Below are positions 41,159-50,700 of a DNA stretch of 64,000 bases, one piece after another. Each line of letters opens with the position of its first letter. Within the stretch, counting starts at the first letter, position 1. A program made the position numbers and the translations under genes. The notes beneath the pieces are model-generated. The model was given only the letters and a program-made list of their open reading frames with translations. It had not been told where the DNA came from and ran no database searches. Source of the DNA: Paramesorhizobium leguminum (GTDB taxonomy: Bacteria > Pseudomonadota > Alphaproteobacteria > Rhizobiales > Rhizobiaceae); the NCBI RefSeq assembly GCF_003217235.1, contig NZ_QJTF01000018.1, forward strand, positions 1-64,000, in the 5' to 3' direction.

Positions 41159-42992
41159 AAAGCTTGGTGAAGCCCTTCTCGAAATAAGGACCGACGACAA
41201 GGATTTTAGTCGCGGCGTCGATCAGGCCGAGAAACGGGCCAACCGCCTCGGTCGCACCTTCGACATGACTGCGGCGGGAGCCGTCAAGCTGGGGGCCAAT
41301 CTCGGCCTTGCCGCTGCCGCAGGCGCCGCCGCCATCGGCCTGCTGGTGAAACAGGCGATCGACCAGGCGGACGCCATGAGCAAGAGCGCCCAGAAATCCG
41401 GTTTAACAACCGAGGCGCTCTCCCGGCTCGCGTGGGCAGGCAATCTGTCCGATGTCAGCCTCGAAACCCTGACGATGAGCCTCGGGCGCCTCTCCAATGT
41501 CATGGCCACCGTTGCTTCAGGCAAGGGGAAGGACGTCAAGGCCATCTTCGACGCGCTCGGCATTGCCGTCACCGAGGCGGACGGACGTATGCGCTCGACC
41601 GACGCGGTGATGGCTGACCTGGCGGATGTTTTCGCTTCGATGGCAGACGGCGCGGACAAGACGGCCCTCGCCATCAAGATATTCGGTCGCGCCGGCGCTG
41701 ATCTCATTCCGCTCCTCAACAGCGGCAGGGATGGCCTTTCCGAGATGGCGGCGGAAGCGGATCGGCTGGGCATCACGATCAGCACGGACATGGGCAAACA
41801 GGCCGAAGAATTCAACGACACGATGACGCGGATCGGCGCTGTCCTGCAAGGCATGGCGGTCAAAATTGCCGGAATGGCGCTGCCTTATCTGAATGAACTG
41901 GCGGCGAAGTTGAACGACCCGGAATTCGTGGCGGGCGCGCAGGCCATGGCGCGAGACGTTGGAGACGCGTTCCGATGGATCATCACGGGCATCCAAGAAG
42001 TCATCGGCTGGATGCGCACTCTTGGCGAATGGTGGGACAAGCTGAAAGGCTGGGTAGAGTGGGCACGCACCCATGATATGTTCGGCAATCCTTTGTCGGC
42101 GGAGGAGTTGAAAAGGGTCACCGTCGATCTGTCACCGCGTCCTGCGGTAAACGACAACAATTTCGATGAGCGGTTTCAGGGACAGCTTCCCGGCAAGGGC
42201 GACCGCCCGACACCGCCGCCGAAAAAGCCCCGCACCTTCAATCTCGGCGGCCTGCTGGGGGAGGATGACGGCTCGGGCGGTGACAAAGCGGCCGACGACG
42301 CCATCGCCAAGCTTGAAGCGCAGAAGCAGGCCGTCACGGATCTGATAGCGCGGCTTGAAGAAGAGCGGGACATTCAGCGCGAGACCGACCCCGTGCAGCG
42401 GGAGATGATCCGGCTGCGCGAAACGCTCGCAGTGGCGACGGATGAACAAAAGAAAAAGGTAGAGGAGCTGATTGCCACCACGCTGCGCGAGCGGGAAACG
42501 ATGGAGGCGGCTCAAGAGGCTTCGCGTGCCTTCTCCGAGATCGCCTTTGATGGCCTCGACGATCTGATCGCCGGCGGCAAATCCCTCGAAGAAACGCTTC
42601 AAGGGGTTTACAAATCGCTGGTCCAGTTGGTGCTTCAGGCTGCTCTGCTGGGCCAAGGGCCACTTGCCGGGTTGTTTGGGACTGCCGGTAGCGCCAAATC
42701 GGGCGGCCCGCTCGGCTCTTTATTAAGCGGCCTTTTCGCGGGCTTCCGGGCTAATGGCGGGCTCATCCCTTCCGGCACGTTCGGGATTGTCGGCGAGCGC
42801 GGCCCGGAGCCGGTGATCGGCACGGCGCGCGGCGCGATGGTGCTGCCGAATTCGTCGCTGCGCGGAATGGGCGGCGGGACGAATGTCACCGTCAACATCT
42901 CAACGCCGAATGCCGAGAGCTTTCGGGCATCGCAGAGCCAAGTGTCGGCCCAGCTCGCGCGCGCTGTCGCCCGTGGTCAGAGGAACCTCTGA
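41151..42992 (+). CDS. tape measure protein
   Basis: 613 residues. Starts AEKLGEALLEIRTDDKDFSRGVDQAEKRANRLG, has Ala-rich hydrophobic segments (GANLGLAAAAGAAAIGLLVKQ), long helices with LARLEEERDI-type coils, and a C-terminal Gly-rich tail SGTFGIVGERGPEPVI typical of short tape measures. At about 0.15 nm per residue it predicts a tail of roughly 90 nm. Confidence 0.9.
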   Translation: MAEKLGEALLEIRTDDKDFSRGVDQAEKRANRLGRTFDMTAAGAVKLGANLGLAAAAGAAAIGLLVKQAIDQADAMSKSAQKSGLTTEALSRLAWAGNLSDVSLETLTMSLGRLSNVMATVASGKGKDVKAIFDALGIAVTEADGRMRSTDAVMADLADVFASMADGADKTALAIKIFGRAGADLIPLLNSGRDGLSEMAAEADRLGITISTDMGKQAEEFNDTMTRIGAVLQGMAVKIAGMALPYLNELAAKLNDPEFVAGAQAMARDVGDAFRWIITGIQEVIGWMRTLGEWWDKLKGWVEWARTHDMFGNPLSAEELKRVTVDLSPRPAVNDNNFDERFQGQLPGKGDRPTPPPKKPRTFNLGGLLGEDDGSGGDKAADDAIAKLEAQKQAVTDLIARLEEERDIQRETDPVQREMIRLRETLAVATDEQKKKVEELIATTLRERETMEAAQEASRAFSEIAFDGLDDLIAGGKSLEETLQGVYKSLVQLVLQAALLGQGPLAGLFGTAGSAKSGGPLGSLLSGLFAGFRANGGLIPSGTFGIVGERGPEPVIGTARGAMVLPNSSLRGMGGGTNVTVNISTPNAESFRASQSQVSAQLARAVARGQRNL

Positions 42993-42993
42993 C

Positions 42994-43626
42994 ATGGCGT
43001 TTCACGAAGTCCGCTTCCCGACAGATATTTCACGAGGCGCGCAGGGCGGCCCGAAGCGCAAGACGACGGTTGTGTCGCTCGCCTCGGGCTTCGAGCAGCG
43101 CAATAGCCAGTGGGCCGATAGCAAGCGCGCCTATAATGCCGGATATGGCCTGCGCAGCATCGACGACATTCACGCGGTCATAACCTTCTTCGAAGAGCGG
43201 CGCGGGCGGCTGCATGGCTTCCGCTGGAAGGACTTCGCCGATTTCAAATCCACGTCGCCGGGCAAGGCCATATCGGCCACCGATCAGCGGCTCGGCACCG
43301 GCGACGGAGCGAAGAAGGAATTCCAGCTCATCAAAACCTATGGATCGGCTTTCCTGCCGTGGATCCGCGAAATCAGGAAGCCTGTCTCGGGCACAGTCGT
43401 GGTGGCGGTCAGCGGTACGGTTCAGAACCCCGGCACGGCCTATACGATCGATGAAACCACCGGCGTCGTAACCTTCGCTGCAGCGCCCGCGAAGAACGCC
43501 CTCATCACCGCTGGCTATGAGTTCGACGTGCCCGTGCGGTTCGACACGGACGAACTGCTCGTCACGCTCGACATGCTTGTCGCAGGCGACATCCCCGACA
43601 TTCCGATTGTGGAGATACGGTTATGA
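42994..43626 (+). CDS. distal tail protein, DUF2460/TIGR02217 (GTA gp12-like)
   Basis: 210 residues. FHEVRFPTDISRGAQGGPKRKTTVVSLASGFEQRNSQWADSKRAYNAGYG is the hallmark opening, with GRLHGFRWKDFADFKS and VPVRFDTDELLVTLD later. First gene of a GTA-like tail tip. Confidence 0.93.
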   Translation: MAFHEVRFPTDISRGAQGGPKRKTTVVSLASGFEQRNSQWADSKRAYNAGYGLRSIDDIHAVITFFEERRGRLHGFRWKDFADFKSTSPGKAISATDQRLGTGDGAKKEFQLIKTYGSAFLPWIREIRKPVSGTVVVAVSGTVQNPGTAYTIDETTGVVTFAAAPAKNALITAGYEFDVPVRFDTDELLVTLDMLVAGDIPDIPIVEIRL

Positions 43627-44627
43627 TAGAGAATGTCGTTTCCGTTTCTGGCGGCAAAGATAGCACCGCGACCTATCTGAAGGCATTGGAGCGTGGTCTA
43701 CCCTTTCGGGCCGTTTTCGCCGACACCGGCAACGAGCACGAATGGACTTATGATTTCGTGCGCAGTCTGGCCGCCCGCACTGGCGGGCCAGAGGTAATCT
43801 GGGTCAAGGCGGATTTCACGGCGCGACTTGCTAAAAAGCGCGAATATATCGCGAGCCATTGGGCAAGAGAGGGCATTTCCGCTTCAACCATTGAGACGGC
43901 GCTTTCTCTATTACATCCCACGGGAAACCCGTTCCTCGACCTTTGCCTTTGGAAAACGCGGTTTCCCTCTGCAAAAGCCCGTTTCTGTACCGATGAACTG
44001 AAGATCGTTCCCATTTTCGAGCAGGTCCAGCGCCCGTTGCTGGCAGCCGGCGCTTCTATGGTTTCGTGGCAGGGCGTTCGCGCTGATGAAAGCCTAGCGC
44101 GTGCTGATCTTCCTCGCTTCCAGCGTATCGATCCGGTGCCATATTCGATGCCCGCAGATGCTCGGCACAAGGGCGCTAACTGGAAAGCATTCGTCTATCG
44201 ACCGCTGATTTCGTGGTCGGCACGGGACGTCTTCGCCTTCCACAAACGTCACGGCCTTCCATGGAACCCACTTTACGACCACGGAATGTCCCGTGTCGGG
44301 TGCTTGCCTTGCGTCATGTGCAAGAAAGGTGAGCTGCGCTCGATCGCCCAACGCTTCCCCGATCACATTGACAAGATTGAGCAATGGGAGGCCGTCGTTT
44401 CGCAGGTCAGTAAACGGGGGAATTCGACGTTCTTCAACGTCTGCGATGATCCGGTGACCTCGGAGGGCTGGGACAAGCCCGATTACGACTGGTCGCTTTC
44501 ACGCGTCGGGATCCGCGCTCACGTTGAATGGTCAAAAACCTCGCGCGGTGGCCGCCAATATGACGCTTTCCTTGATGCCGCCGAGAATTTCGGAACCTCA
44601 TGCAGCGAGTGGGGCGCGTGCGAATGA
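43623..44627 (+). CDS. PAPS-reductase-family (PP-loop) phage protein
   Basis: 334 residues. PP-loop ATP-pyrophosphatase motif SVSGGKDSTATYLKAL (about 7-22), FADTGNEHEWTYDF, ARFCTDELKIVPI (about 119-131), and VGCLPCVMCKKGE (CxxCxxC, about 225-237), which could hold a metal cluster. The family includes sulfate-activating reductases and DndC, but no dnd genes are present. Phage members are of unknown function. Here it opens a three-gene cargo cassette inside the tail-tip cluster. Confidence 0.85.
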   Translation: MIENVVSVSGGKDSTATYLKALERGLPFRAVFADTGNEHEWTYDFVRSLAARTGGPEVIWVKADFTARLAKKREYIASHWAREGISASTIETALSLLHPTGNPFLDLCLWKTRFPSAKARFCTDELKIVPIFEQVQRPLLAAGASMVSWQGVRADESLARADLPRFQRIDPVPYSMPADARHKGANWKAFVYRPLISWSARDVFAFHKRHGLPWNPLYDHGMSRVGCLPCVMCKKGELRSIAQRFPDHIDKIEQWEAVVSQVSKRGNSTFFNVCDDPVTSEGWDKPDYDWSLSRVGIRAHVEWSKTSRGGRQYDAFLDAAENFGTSCSEWGACE

Positions 44628-45100
44628 AACCCATCACATACAAGTATCCCGAGGAGCGAGCCCCTTGCGGCGTTGGCGGCCTTACGGCTGTCTATAATCG
44701 ACTGATGGCCTACAAGAGGATGGCGTCCGACCTTTCCGATTGCCTTGTATCCAGACCGGCCCCATTTCGGCTTGTGATTTGGGAGCCGCTCAACACGAAG
44801 GCCCCCAAGCCACCGAAAGCGCGCCCATACTGCTGCTACATTCAGACGGTTATTTTCTACCACTCTCCCCATATTCGAGAGATTTGGCCCGGTGCCTGGC
44901 GCGACGACGGAGGCTTGTTGCGTAAGCAGAGCACCGGCTTCGAAGAGTGGGACCGCATCGAATATCGCCTCGCTAATGAGGATATCGTCGAGTTCGGGGG
45001 CGAGCAGTTCGTTGTCGGCGGCGGCAGTGTCCTCTGGAAAAAAGGGCGCTGGTGGATGGTTCACCATGCGCGCCGGTTTGAACAGCGTGAGGCCGCATGA
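44624..45100 (+). CDS. cargo protein of unknown function
   Basis: 158 residues between the PP-loop and methylase genes, with 4-bp overlaps at both ends. Rich in aromatic residues; RPYCCYIQTVIFYHSPHIREIWPGAWRDDGG and EFGGEQFVVGGGSVLWKKGRWWMVHH. No family recognised. Tight coupling suggests it works with its neighbours. Confidence 0.65.
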   Translation: MKPITYKYPEERAPCGVGGLTAVYNRLMAYKRMASDLSDCLVSRPAPFRLVIWEPLNTKAPKPPKARPYCCYIQTVIFYHSPHIREIWPGAWRDDGGLLRKQSTGFEEWDRIEYRLANEDIVEFGGEQFVVGGGSVLWKKGRWWMVHHARRFEQREAA

Positions 45101-46386
45101 ATGTGGCTCTACATTCCGAACACCTCAACGTCATCAGCCTCTGCACAGGAGGTGCCGGGCTCGATCTCGGACTTGAGCTTGCGTGCCAAGCATTTCGAAG
45201 CGTCGTTATGGTGGAGAGGGAAGCCTTCGCCGTCGCGGAACTGGTCGCAGCGATTGAACAAGGTCTGCTGGCTCCGGCGGCTATCTGGAGCGATGTGCGA
45301 TCCTTTAACGGCAGACCTTGGCGCGGTCTCGTGGACGGCCTCATTGGTGGCATCCCGTGCCAACCGCACAGCGTCGCCGGACGAAAGCGCGGCAGCCTCG
45401 ATGAACGAGACCTCTGGTCACCGGCGCGGCGCATCATCGTTCAGTCCCGGCCATGGTTCGTCCTCATCGAGAACGTCGCCGGCATGCTCTCGCCGGGGGA
45501 TGACGAAGTCGCTGGAGCCGAGAGGGTTTGGCGAGACCTACGAAAATTGGGTTTCACGGTTGAGGGAGGATTGTTCACGGCGGCGGAAGTCGGCGCGAGC
45601 CATGAGCGCGAGCGGCTCTTCATCCTTGGTGTGGCCGACCGCGACAACCAGCAATGGCGGGGACAATTCGAACTCCCGGTCGGTTACGGAAAGAGGGCAT
45701 GGCAACAACCTGAACGGGGTGGCCACGAATTGGCCGACCCCTGCCGCCAGCGAGGCGAGGCTTGGTTTTCAAGATCGCTCCGATCCGGGGAAAAAGGGAA
45801 CGCAGGAGAGCTTATCGACTATCGCCGTACTTTGGCCCACGGCATCAGCACGGGACTGGAAGGGTGCGAACCAGGCGGATTTGCACGACAGGGGAACCAA
45901 GGGCGCACCGTTGAACGAGATGGCGGTGCTGTGGTCGACGCCCCGCGCCAAGGAAGAGGGCCAGTGGCAGAACGCCAACCGGCAGCAGACGAAACAGACA
46001 CTGACGCTGACCGGGCAAGCAAGCCAGTGGGCCACGCCGACATCGTTGAGTTTTGCGGAAAGCCATCAACCGGGGAATTCGCGCAATCAGAACATCAATA
46101 TGGAACTGGCAAGTGGCCTCTATTCCCGCCTGGCCCTAACGACCGTGAAAACTGGCAAGCCGTCCTCGAAAGAGCGCCGGAGCTTGAACCCGCTTTTCGT
46201 CGAGTGGCTGATGGGTTGGCCGCCCAGCTGGACCTTGCTCGGGTGGACCGACTTAGGCTGCTCGGCAACGGCGTTGTTCCGCTTCAAGCAGCATATGCGT
46301 TCCGCACTCTGGCAACTCGACTTCAGCGCCGAGGCTCCACCGGCGCAGCTCGCCTTGTTCGAATGATGACGGAGGCGCTGTCATGA
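45097..46386 (+). CDS. C5-cytosine DNA methyltransferase
   Basis: 429 residues. Motif I SLCTGGAGLDLGLEL (about 14-28), motif IV catalytic GGIPCQPHSVAG (Cys about 88), motif VI IENVAGML (about 123-130), motif VIII HERERLFILG (about 169-178), motif X-like RVDRLRLLGNGVVPLQAAYAF (about 388-408). The middle (180-330), where the target-recognition domain should be, is low-complexity polar and less family-like. It is orphan cargo. Its whole length overlaps another open frame (45101-46366). Confidence 0.9.
   Translation: MNVALHSEHLNVISLCTGGAGLDLGLELACQAFRSVVMVEREAFAVAELVAAIEQGLLAPAAIWSDVRSFNGRPWRGLVDGLIGGIPCQPHSVAGRKRGSLDERDLWSPARRIIVQSRPWFVLIENVAGMLSPGDDEVAGAERVWRDLRKLGFTVEGGLFTAAEVGASHERERLFILGVADRDNQQWRGQFELPVGYGKRAWQQPERGGHELADPCRQRGEAWFSRSLRSGEKGNAGELIDYRRTLAHGISTGLEGCEPGGFARQGNQGRTVERDGGAVVDAPRQGRGPVAERQPAADETDTDADRASKPVGHADIVEFCGKPSTGEFAQSEHQYGTGKWPLFPPGPNDRENWQAVLERAPELEPAFRRVADGLAAQLDLARVDRLRLLGNGVVPLQAAYAFRTLATRLQRRGSTGAARLVRMMTEALS
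45101..46366 (+). CDS. overlapping +1-frame protein with WPTP-type repeats
   Basis: 421 codons, open, starting 4 bp after the methylase start. The product is Ser/Trp-rich with repeated VWPTATTSN, NWPTPAASEARLGFQ, LWPTASARDWKGA, LWSTPRAKEEG and QWATPTSLS motifs, then NPLFVEWLMGWPPSWTLLGWTDLGCSATALFRF. This repeat series and the FVEWLMGWPxxWT block recur in phage proteins encoded near C5 methylases (recalled, not searched). Either both frames are used or the pattern is a by-product of the methylase coding. I favour caution. Confidence 0.45.
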   Translation: MWLYIPNTSTSSASAQEVPGSISDLSLRAKHFEASLWWRGKPSPSRNWSQRLNKVCWLRRLSGAMCDPLTADLGAVSWTASLVASRANRTASPDESAAASMNETSGHRRGASSFSPGHGSSSSRTSPACSRRGMTKSLEPRGFGETYENWVSRLREDCSRRRKSARAMSASGSSSLVWPTATTSNGGDNSNSRSVTERGHGNNLNGVATNWPTPAASEARLGFQDRSDPGKKGTQESLSTIAVLWPTASARDWKGANQADLHDRGTKGAPLNEMAVLWSTPRAKEEGQWQNANRQQTKQTLTLTGQASQWATPTSLSFAESHQPGNSRNQNINMELASGLYSRLALTTVKTGKPSSKERRSLNPLFVEWLMGWPPSWTLLGWTDLGCSATALFRFKQHMRSALWQLDFSAEAPPAQLALFE

Positions 46387-47276
46387 AAACCCTTCCGCCC
46401 GGCCTGCAAGCCCATCTGGATAGCGGAGCAACAACGCTTGCGTGGTGCTGGCGGATCATCCGCGCCGATGGAACCACCATGGGCTTCACAGACCATGATC
46501 GCGACCTGACCTTTGACGGGACGGTGTTTGCGGCGGCGACCGGCTTCACCACCAGCGAAATCGAAAGCTCGCTGGGCTTGTCCGTCGATAATCTCGAAGT
46601 GGAAGGCGCGCTTTCATCGGACGCCATCACCGAGGCGGATATTTCAGCCGGACATTATGACGGTGCCGCCATCGAGGCGTGGCGCGTCAACTGGACGGAC
46701 GTCGCCCAGCGCGTCCTGATGCGCAAGGGCCTGATCGGCGAAATCACCCGAGGCAAGCTCGCTTTCCGCGCCGAGCTGCGCGGCCTCTCTCAAGTGCTCG
46801 ATCAGCGGCAGGGGCGTTCGTTCCAGCGCACCTGTGACGCCGATCTCGGCGATGGTCGCTGCAAGTTCAATCTCAATCAGGCTGGGTTCACGGGCGCGGG
46901 GACCGTCACGGCGGTTGCCCGAGGGCGCATCATCACGGCATCCGGCCTCGGTGCCTTCGCCACCGGCTGGTTCCGGCACGGCCTTCTGACATGGGCGTCC
47001 GGCGAAAGTGCCGGGGCGCGGATGGAGGTGAAGGCCCACAAGCTCTCCGCCGGCGTCGCCACGATCGAACTGTGGCACCCGATGGGCGCTCCCGTCGCAG
47101 TCGGGGACACGTTCAACGTGACGGCAGGCTGCGACAAGACTTTGAACACCTGCAAGGGCCGTTTTTCCAATGCAGCGAATTTCCGGGGCTTTCCGCACAT
47201 GCCGGGTGCGGACAAGGCGTTTTCCTATGTGGTCGGCGAGAGCGGAGAGAATGATGGCGGCAGTTTCTTCAATTGA
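46383..47276 (+). CDS. tail hub protein, DUF2163 (GTA gp13-like)
   Basis: 297 residues. Opening LPPGLQAHLDSGATTLAWCWRIIRADGTTMGFTDHDRDLTFDG is diagnostic. Four cysteines in FQRTCDADLGDGRCKF and TAGCDKTLNTCKGRF match those that bind a Fe-S cluster in the RcGTA hub. It resumes the tail-tip cluster after the cargo genes. Confidence 0.93.
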   Translation: MKTLPPGLQAHLDSGATTLAWCWRIIRADGTTMGFTDHDRDLTFDGTVFAAATGFTTSEIESSLGLSVDNLEVEGALSSDAITEADISAGHYDGAAIEAWRVNWTDVAQRVLMRKGLIGEITRGKLAFRAELRGLSQVLDQRQGRSFQRTCDADLGDGRCKFNLNQAGFTGAGTVTAVARGRIITASGLGAFATGWFRHGLLTWASGESAGARMEVKAHKLSAGVATIELWHPMGAPVAVGDTFNVTAGCDKTLNTCKGRFSNAANFRGFPHMPGADKAFSYVVGESGENDGGSFFN

Positions 47277-47703
47277 CCGCGCGATCATCGTCGCGGAAGC
47301 CCGGCGCTGGATCGGGACACCCTACCATCATCAGGCGAGCACCCATGGCGCGGGCTGCGATTGCGTCGGCCTCGTCCGGGGCGTCTGGCGCGCGCTCTAT
47401 GACGGGGAAGAGCCGGAAGTCATGCCGCCCTATAGCAGCGATTATGGTCTGACCGACGGCAGCGAGCCGCTGCTCGCGCTGGCCTGCCGTCACATGGTCG
47501 AGATCACGCCGACCGACGCGCGCGAAGGTGATGTGGTTGTCATGCGCATGAAGCGGCACTGGCCGGCGAAACATGCGGGCATTCTCGCCGCGCCCGACCG
47601 GATGGTGCATGCGATCGAGCGCGCCGGGGTGTCGGAAATCTCTCTGAACGACTGGTGGAAAGAGCGCATCGTTTCCGCCTTCAGCTTTCCGGGAGTGGCG
47701 TGA
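47251..47703 (+). CDS. NlpC/P60 tail peptidase (GTA gp14-like)
   Basis: 150 residues. Catalytic Cys in HGAGCDCVGLVRGVW (about 33-35), His in KHAGILAAPD (about 109), as in phage tail-tip P60 peptidases that open peptidoglycan during DNA entry. Overlaps the hub gene by 26 bp. Confidence 0.92.
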   Translation: MMAAVSSIDRAIIVAEARRWIGTPYHHQASTHGAGCDCVGLVRGVWRALYDGEEPEVMPPYSSDYGLTDGSEPLLALACRHMVEITPTDAREGDVVVMRMKRHWPAKHAGILAAPDRMVHAIERAGVSEISLNDWWKERIVSAFSFPGVA

Positions 47704-50700
47704 TGGCGACATTGCTTCTCGCCGGGCTCGGCTCTGCGATCGGCGGCGCGACCGGCATCGGCTGGCTGGCAACGCTCGGCCAGGCGGCGGGCGCGGTGGC
47801 TGGTGCTGTGATCGACCAGTCGATCATCAATATGTTGTCGCCGGGCGCATCCGCCGAGGGCGGCAGGCTGACGAACGTCAATATCTCCGGGTCGACGGAA
47901 GGCGCATCCATCACCCGGCTGGTCGGGCGCTCGCGGCTGGGCGGCCAGATGATCTGGGCGACGCGGTACGAGGAACAGAAGGAAACCGAGGAGCAAGGCG
48001 GCAAGGGCGGTGGCGGCGTCAAAACGACCACTTACACCTATTTCGCCAATTTCGCGGTGGCGTTCTGCGAGGGGCCGGTGGCGCGGATCGGTCGCCTCTG
48101 GGCGGATGGCCGCGAGATCGATCAGCAGGCCGCGACGATCCGGAAATATCTCGGCACCGAAACGCAAGCGGCGGACAGCCTGATCGAGAGTAAGGAGCGG
48201 GGCAACGCGCCGGCCTATCGCGGCATCGCCTATGTGGTGTTTGAGCGGCTTGATCTTAGCGAATACGGCAACCGGATGCCGTCGGTCACCGCCGAGATAT
48301 TCCGCGCCGAGGGCGACCTTGAGCCGATGATCCAGGCGGTGACGCTGATCCCCGGATCAACCGAATTCGGCTATGAGCCGACGCAGGTCAATCAGGTGCT
48401 GGGGAAAGGATCGGCGCGAACCGAAAACCGGCACACGCTGGTGACGCAATCCGACATCACCGCCTCGCTCGACCAACTCCAGCAGCTCGCGCCCGAATGC
48501 CGATCGGTCAGCCTTGTGGTGGCATGGTTCGGGAATGATCTCCGCGCAGGCAACTGCTCGATCCAGCCAAAAGTGGAGATCGCGAACAAAAACACCGCGA
48601 AGGAAGGCGGCGGCAATTACGCATGGACCGTCGCGGGCCTCACGCGGAAAACCGCTCTCGTCATCAGCCAAGTCGATGGCAAGCCAGCCTTTGGCGGCAG
48701 CCCGAATGACGCCAGCGTCATCGCCTGTATCCGCGAAATGAAGCGGCGCGGTTTCCGCGTCACGCTTTATCCCTTCATCATGATGGACGTGCCGGGTGGC
48801 AATACGTTGCCTGATCCCTATTCCGACAATGCCGCCCGGATCGGCCAGCCTGTCTATCCATGGCGGGGCCGGATCACAATTTCGCCCGCGCCGGGCTTTT
48901 CCGGATCACCTGACAAGACGGCGGCGGCGGGAGCGCAGATTTCCGCCTTCGTAGGATCCGCGCAGGTCTCGCACTTCTCATCCTCAAGCGGCGCTACGGT
49001 CAGATACACGGGACCGGCTCAATGGAGCTACCGCCGTTTCATCTTGCACATGGCGAAGCTGTGCCAGCTCGCCGGGGGGGTCGATAGTTTCTTTCTCGGC
49101 TCCGAGATGGTGGCGCTGACCACATCGCGCTCCGCCGCCGCGACTTATCCCTTCGTCGATGCGCTGATGGCACTCGCCGCCGACGTGCGCACCATGCTGC
49201 CCGCGATCAAAATCAGTTACGCGGCCGACTGGTCCGAATATCATAGCCACCGGCCCACCGATGGCTCCGGCGACGTGTATTTCCACCTTGATCCACTGTG
49301 GGCGAACCCCGCCATCGACATGGTGGCGATCGATAATTATATGCCGCTCGCCGACTGGCGCGATGGCTCGGACCATCTCGACTACAAGCCGGATGGCCCG
49401 ACCACGATCTATGATCGCGCCTATCTCAAGGCCAATATCGAGAGCGGGGAATATTTCGACTGGTTCTATGCCAGTGAGGCGGATCGGATCAGCCAGAAGC
49501 GCACACCGATCACGGACGGCGCTGGCAAGCCGTGGATATACCGCAACAAGGATATCAGGAGCTGGTGGCTCAACCGGCATTTCAACAGGCCGGGCGGCAT
49601 CGAGAGCGGCGCGGCGACGGCATGGGTGCCGCAGAGCAAGCCCATCTGGTTTTCCGAAATCGGCTGTCCCGCCATCGACAAGGGCGCGAACCAGCCGAAC
49701 GTCTTCTTCGACCCGAAGAGTTCGGAGAGCTTCGTTCCGTATTTCTCGTCCGGCGAACGCGATGACGCCATGCAGCGGGCCTTTCTTGAGGCGGCGCTCG
49801 GCTATTGGTCCGATCCCTCCAAGAACCCGCCATCCGGTGTGTATGCGGGCCGCATGGTCGACACCAGCTCGATCTTCCTATGGACATGGGATGCCCGACC
49901 GGGGCCAAGCTTCCCGCAGGATGACGAGATGTGGGCCGACGCTTCGAACTGGCAGTTCGGCCATTGGCTCTCCGGGCGGCTCGGGTCCGCCCCGGCGCGA
50001 GAGACGCTCACCGCGCTGATGAACGATTTCAGCTTTCGGGACTATGCTGTCGCGGATATCGGCGCGGTAGTCGACGGCGTCGTCATCGATGACGCGACAA
50101 CCGCTCGAAGCGCCTTCGAGAACATTTCGACAGCCTATCTGGCCTATGCCATCGAAAGTGAGGGCTTGATCAAATTCCGGTCCCGACTGGGCGAGCCGGT
50201 GCGCGCCGAATATGGGCTGGACGAGCTGACGGACGGTGGAGACAACGGCGAGCCGCTGACGAAGACACGCCAGCAGGAAACGGACCTGCCGCGCGAGGTC
50301 AAGGTTTCCTATAGCGAGCCGACCAATGACGATCAGCCCGCATCGGTGTCCGAACGTCGCCTGACCGGACAGGCACTGGGCAAGCGCGATGTAAGCCTGC
50401 CCGCTGTGATGCCTGAAACATGGGCGCGCCGTGTCGCGCAGACCGTGCTGCATGATGCATGGGCTTCGCGCGAGAGCGCCGAATTCGGCCTCGGCCCTTC
50501 GGAGCTGGTACTCGATGCAGGCGACATTGTCAGCGTGACGTGGCCGACGCCCGAGACGTGGCGGCTTTCGGAAATCGCCGATGGCGATGCCCGCAAGATG
50601 AAGGCGGCGCGAGTGGAAACCGACCTTTATAGCGGTGGCGGCGGCTTCCCGGCCCGGCATCGCGGCACGGTGTCCGTGCCAGCGCTTTCACCGCCTGCGG

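Noticed and set aside
43623-44627. DndC of a phosphorothioation system
   Set aside because: The PP-loop family matches, but there are no dndA, B, D or E homologues nearby, so only a family-level call is made.
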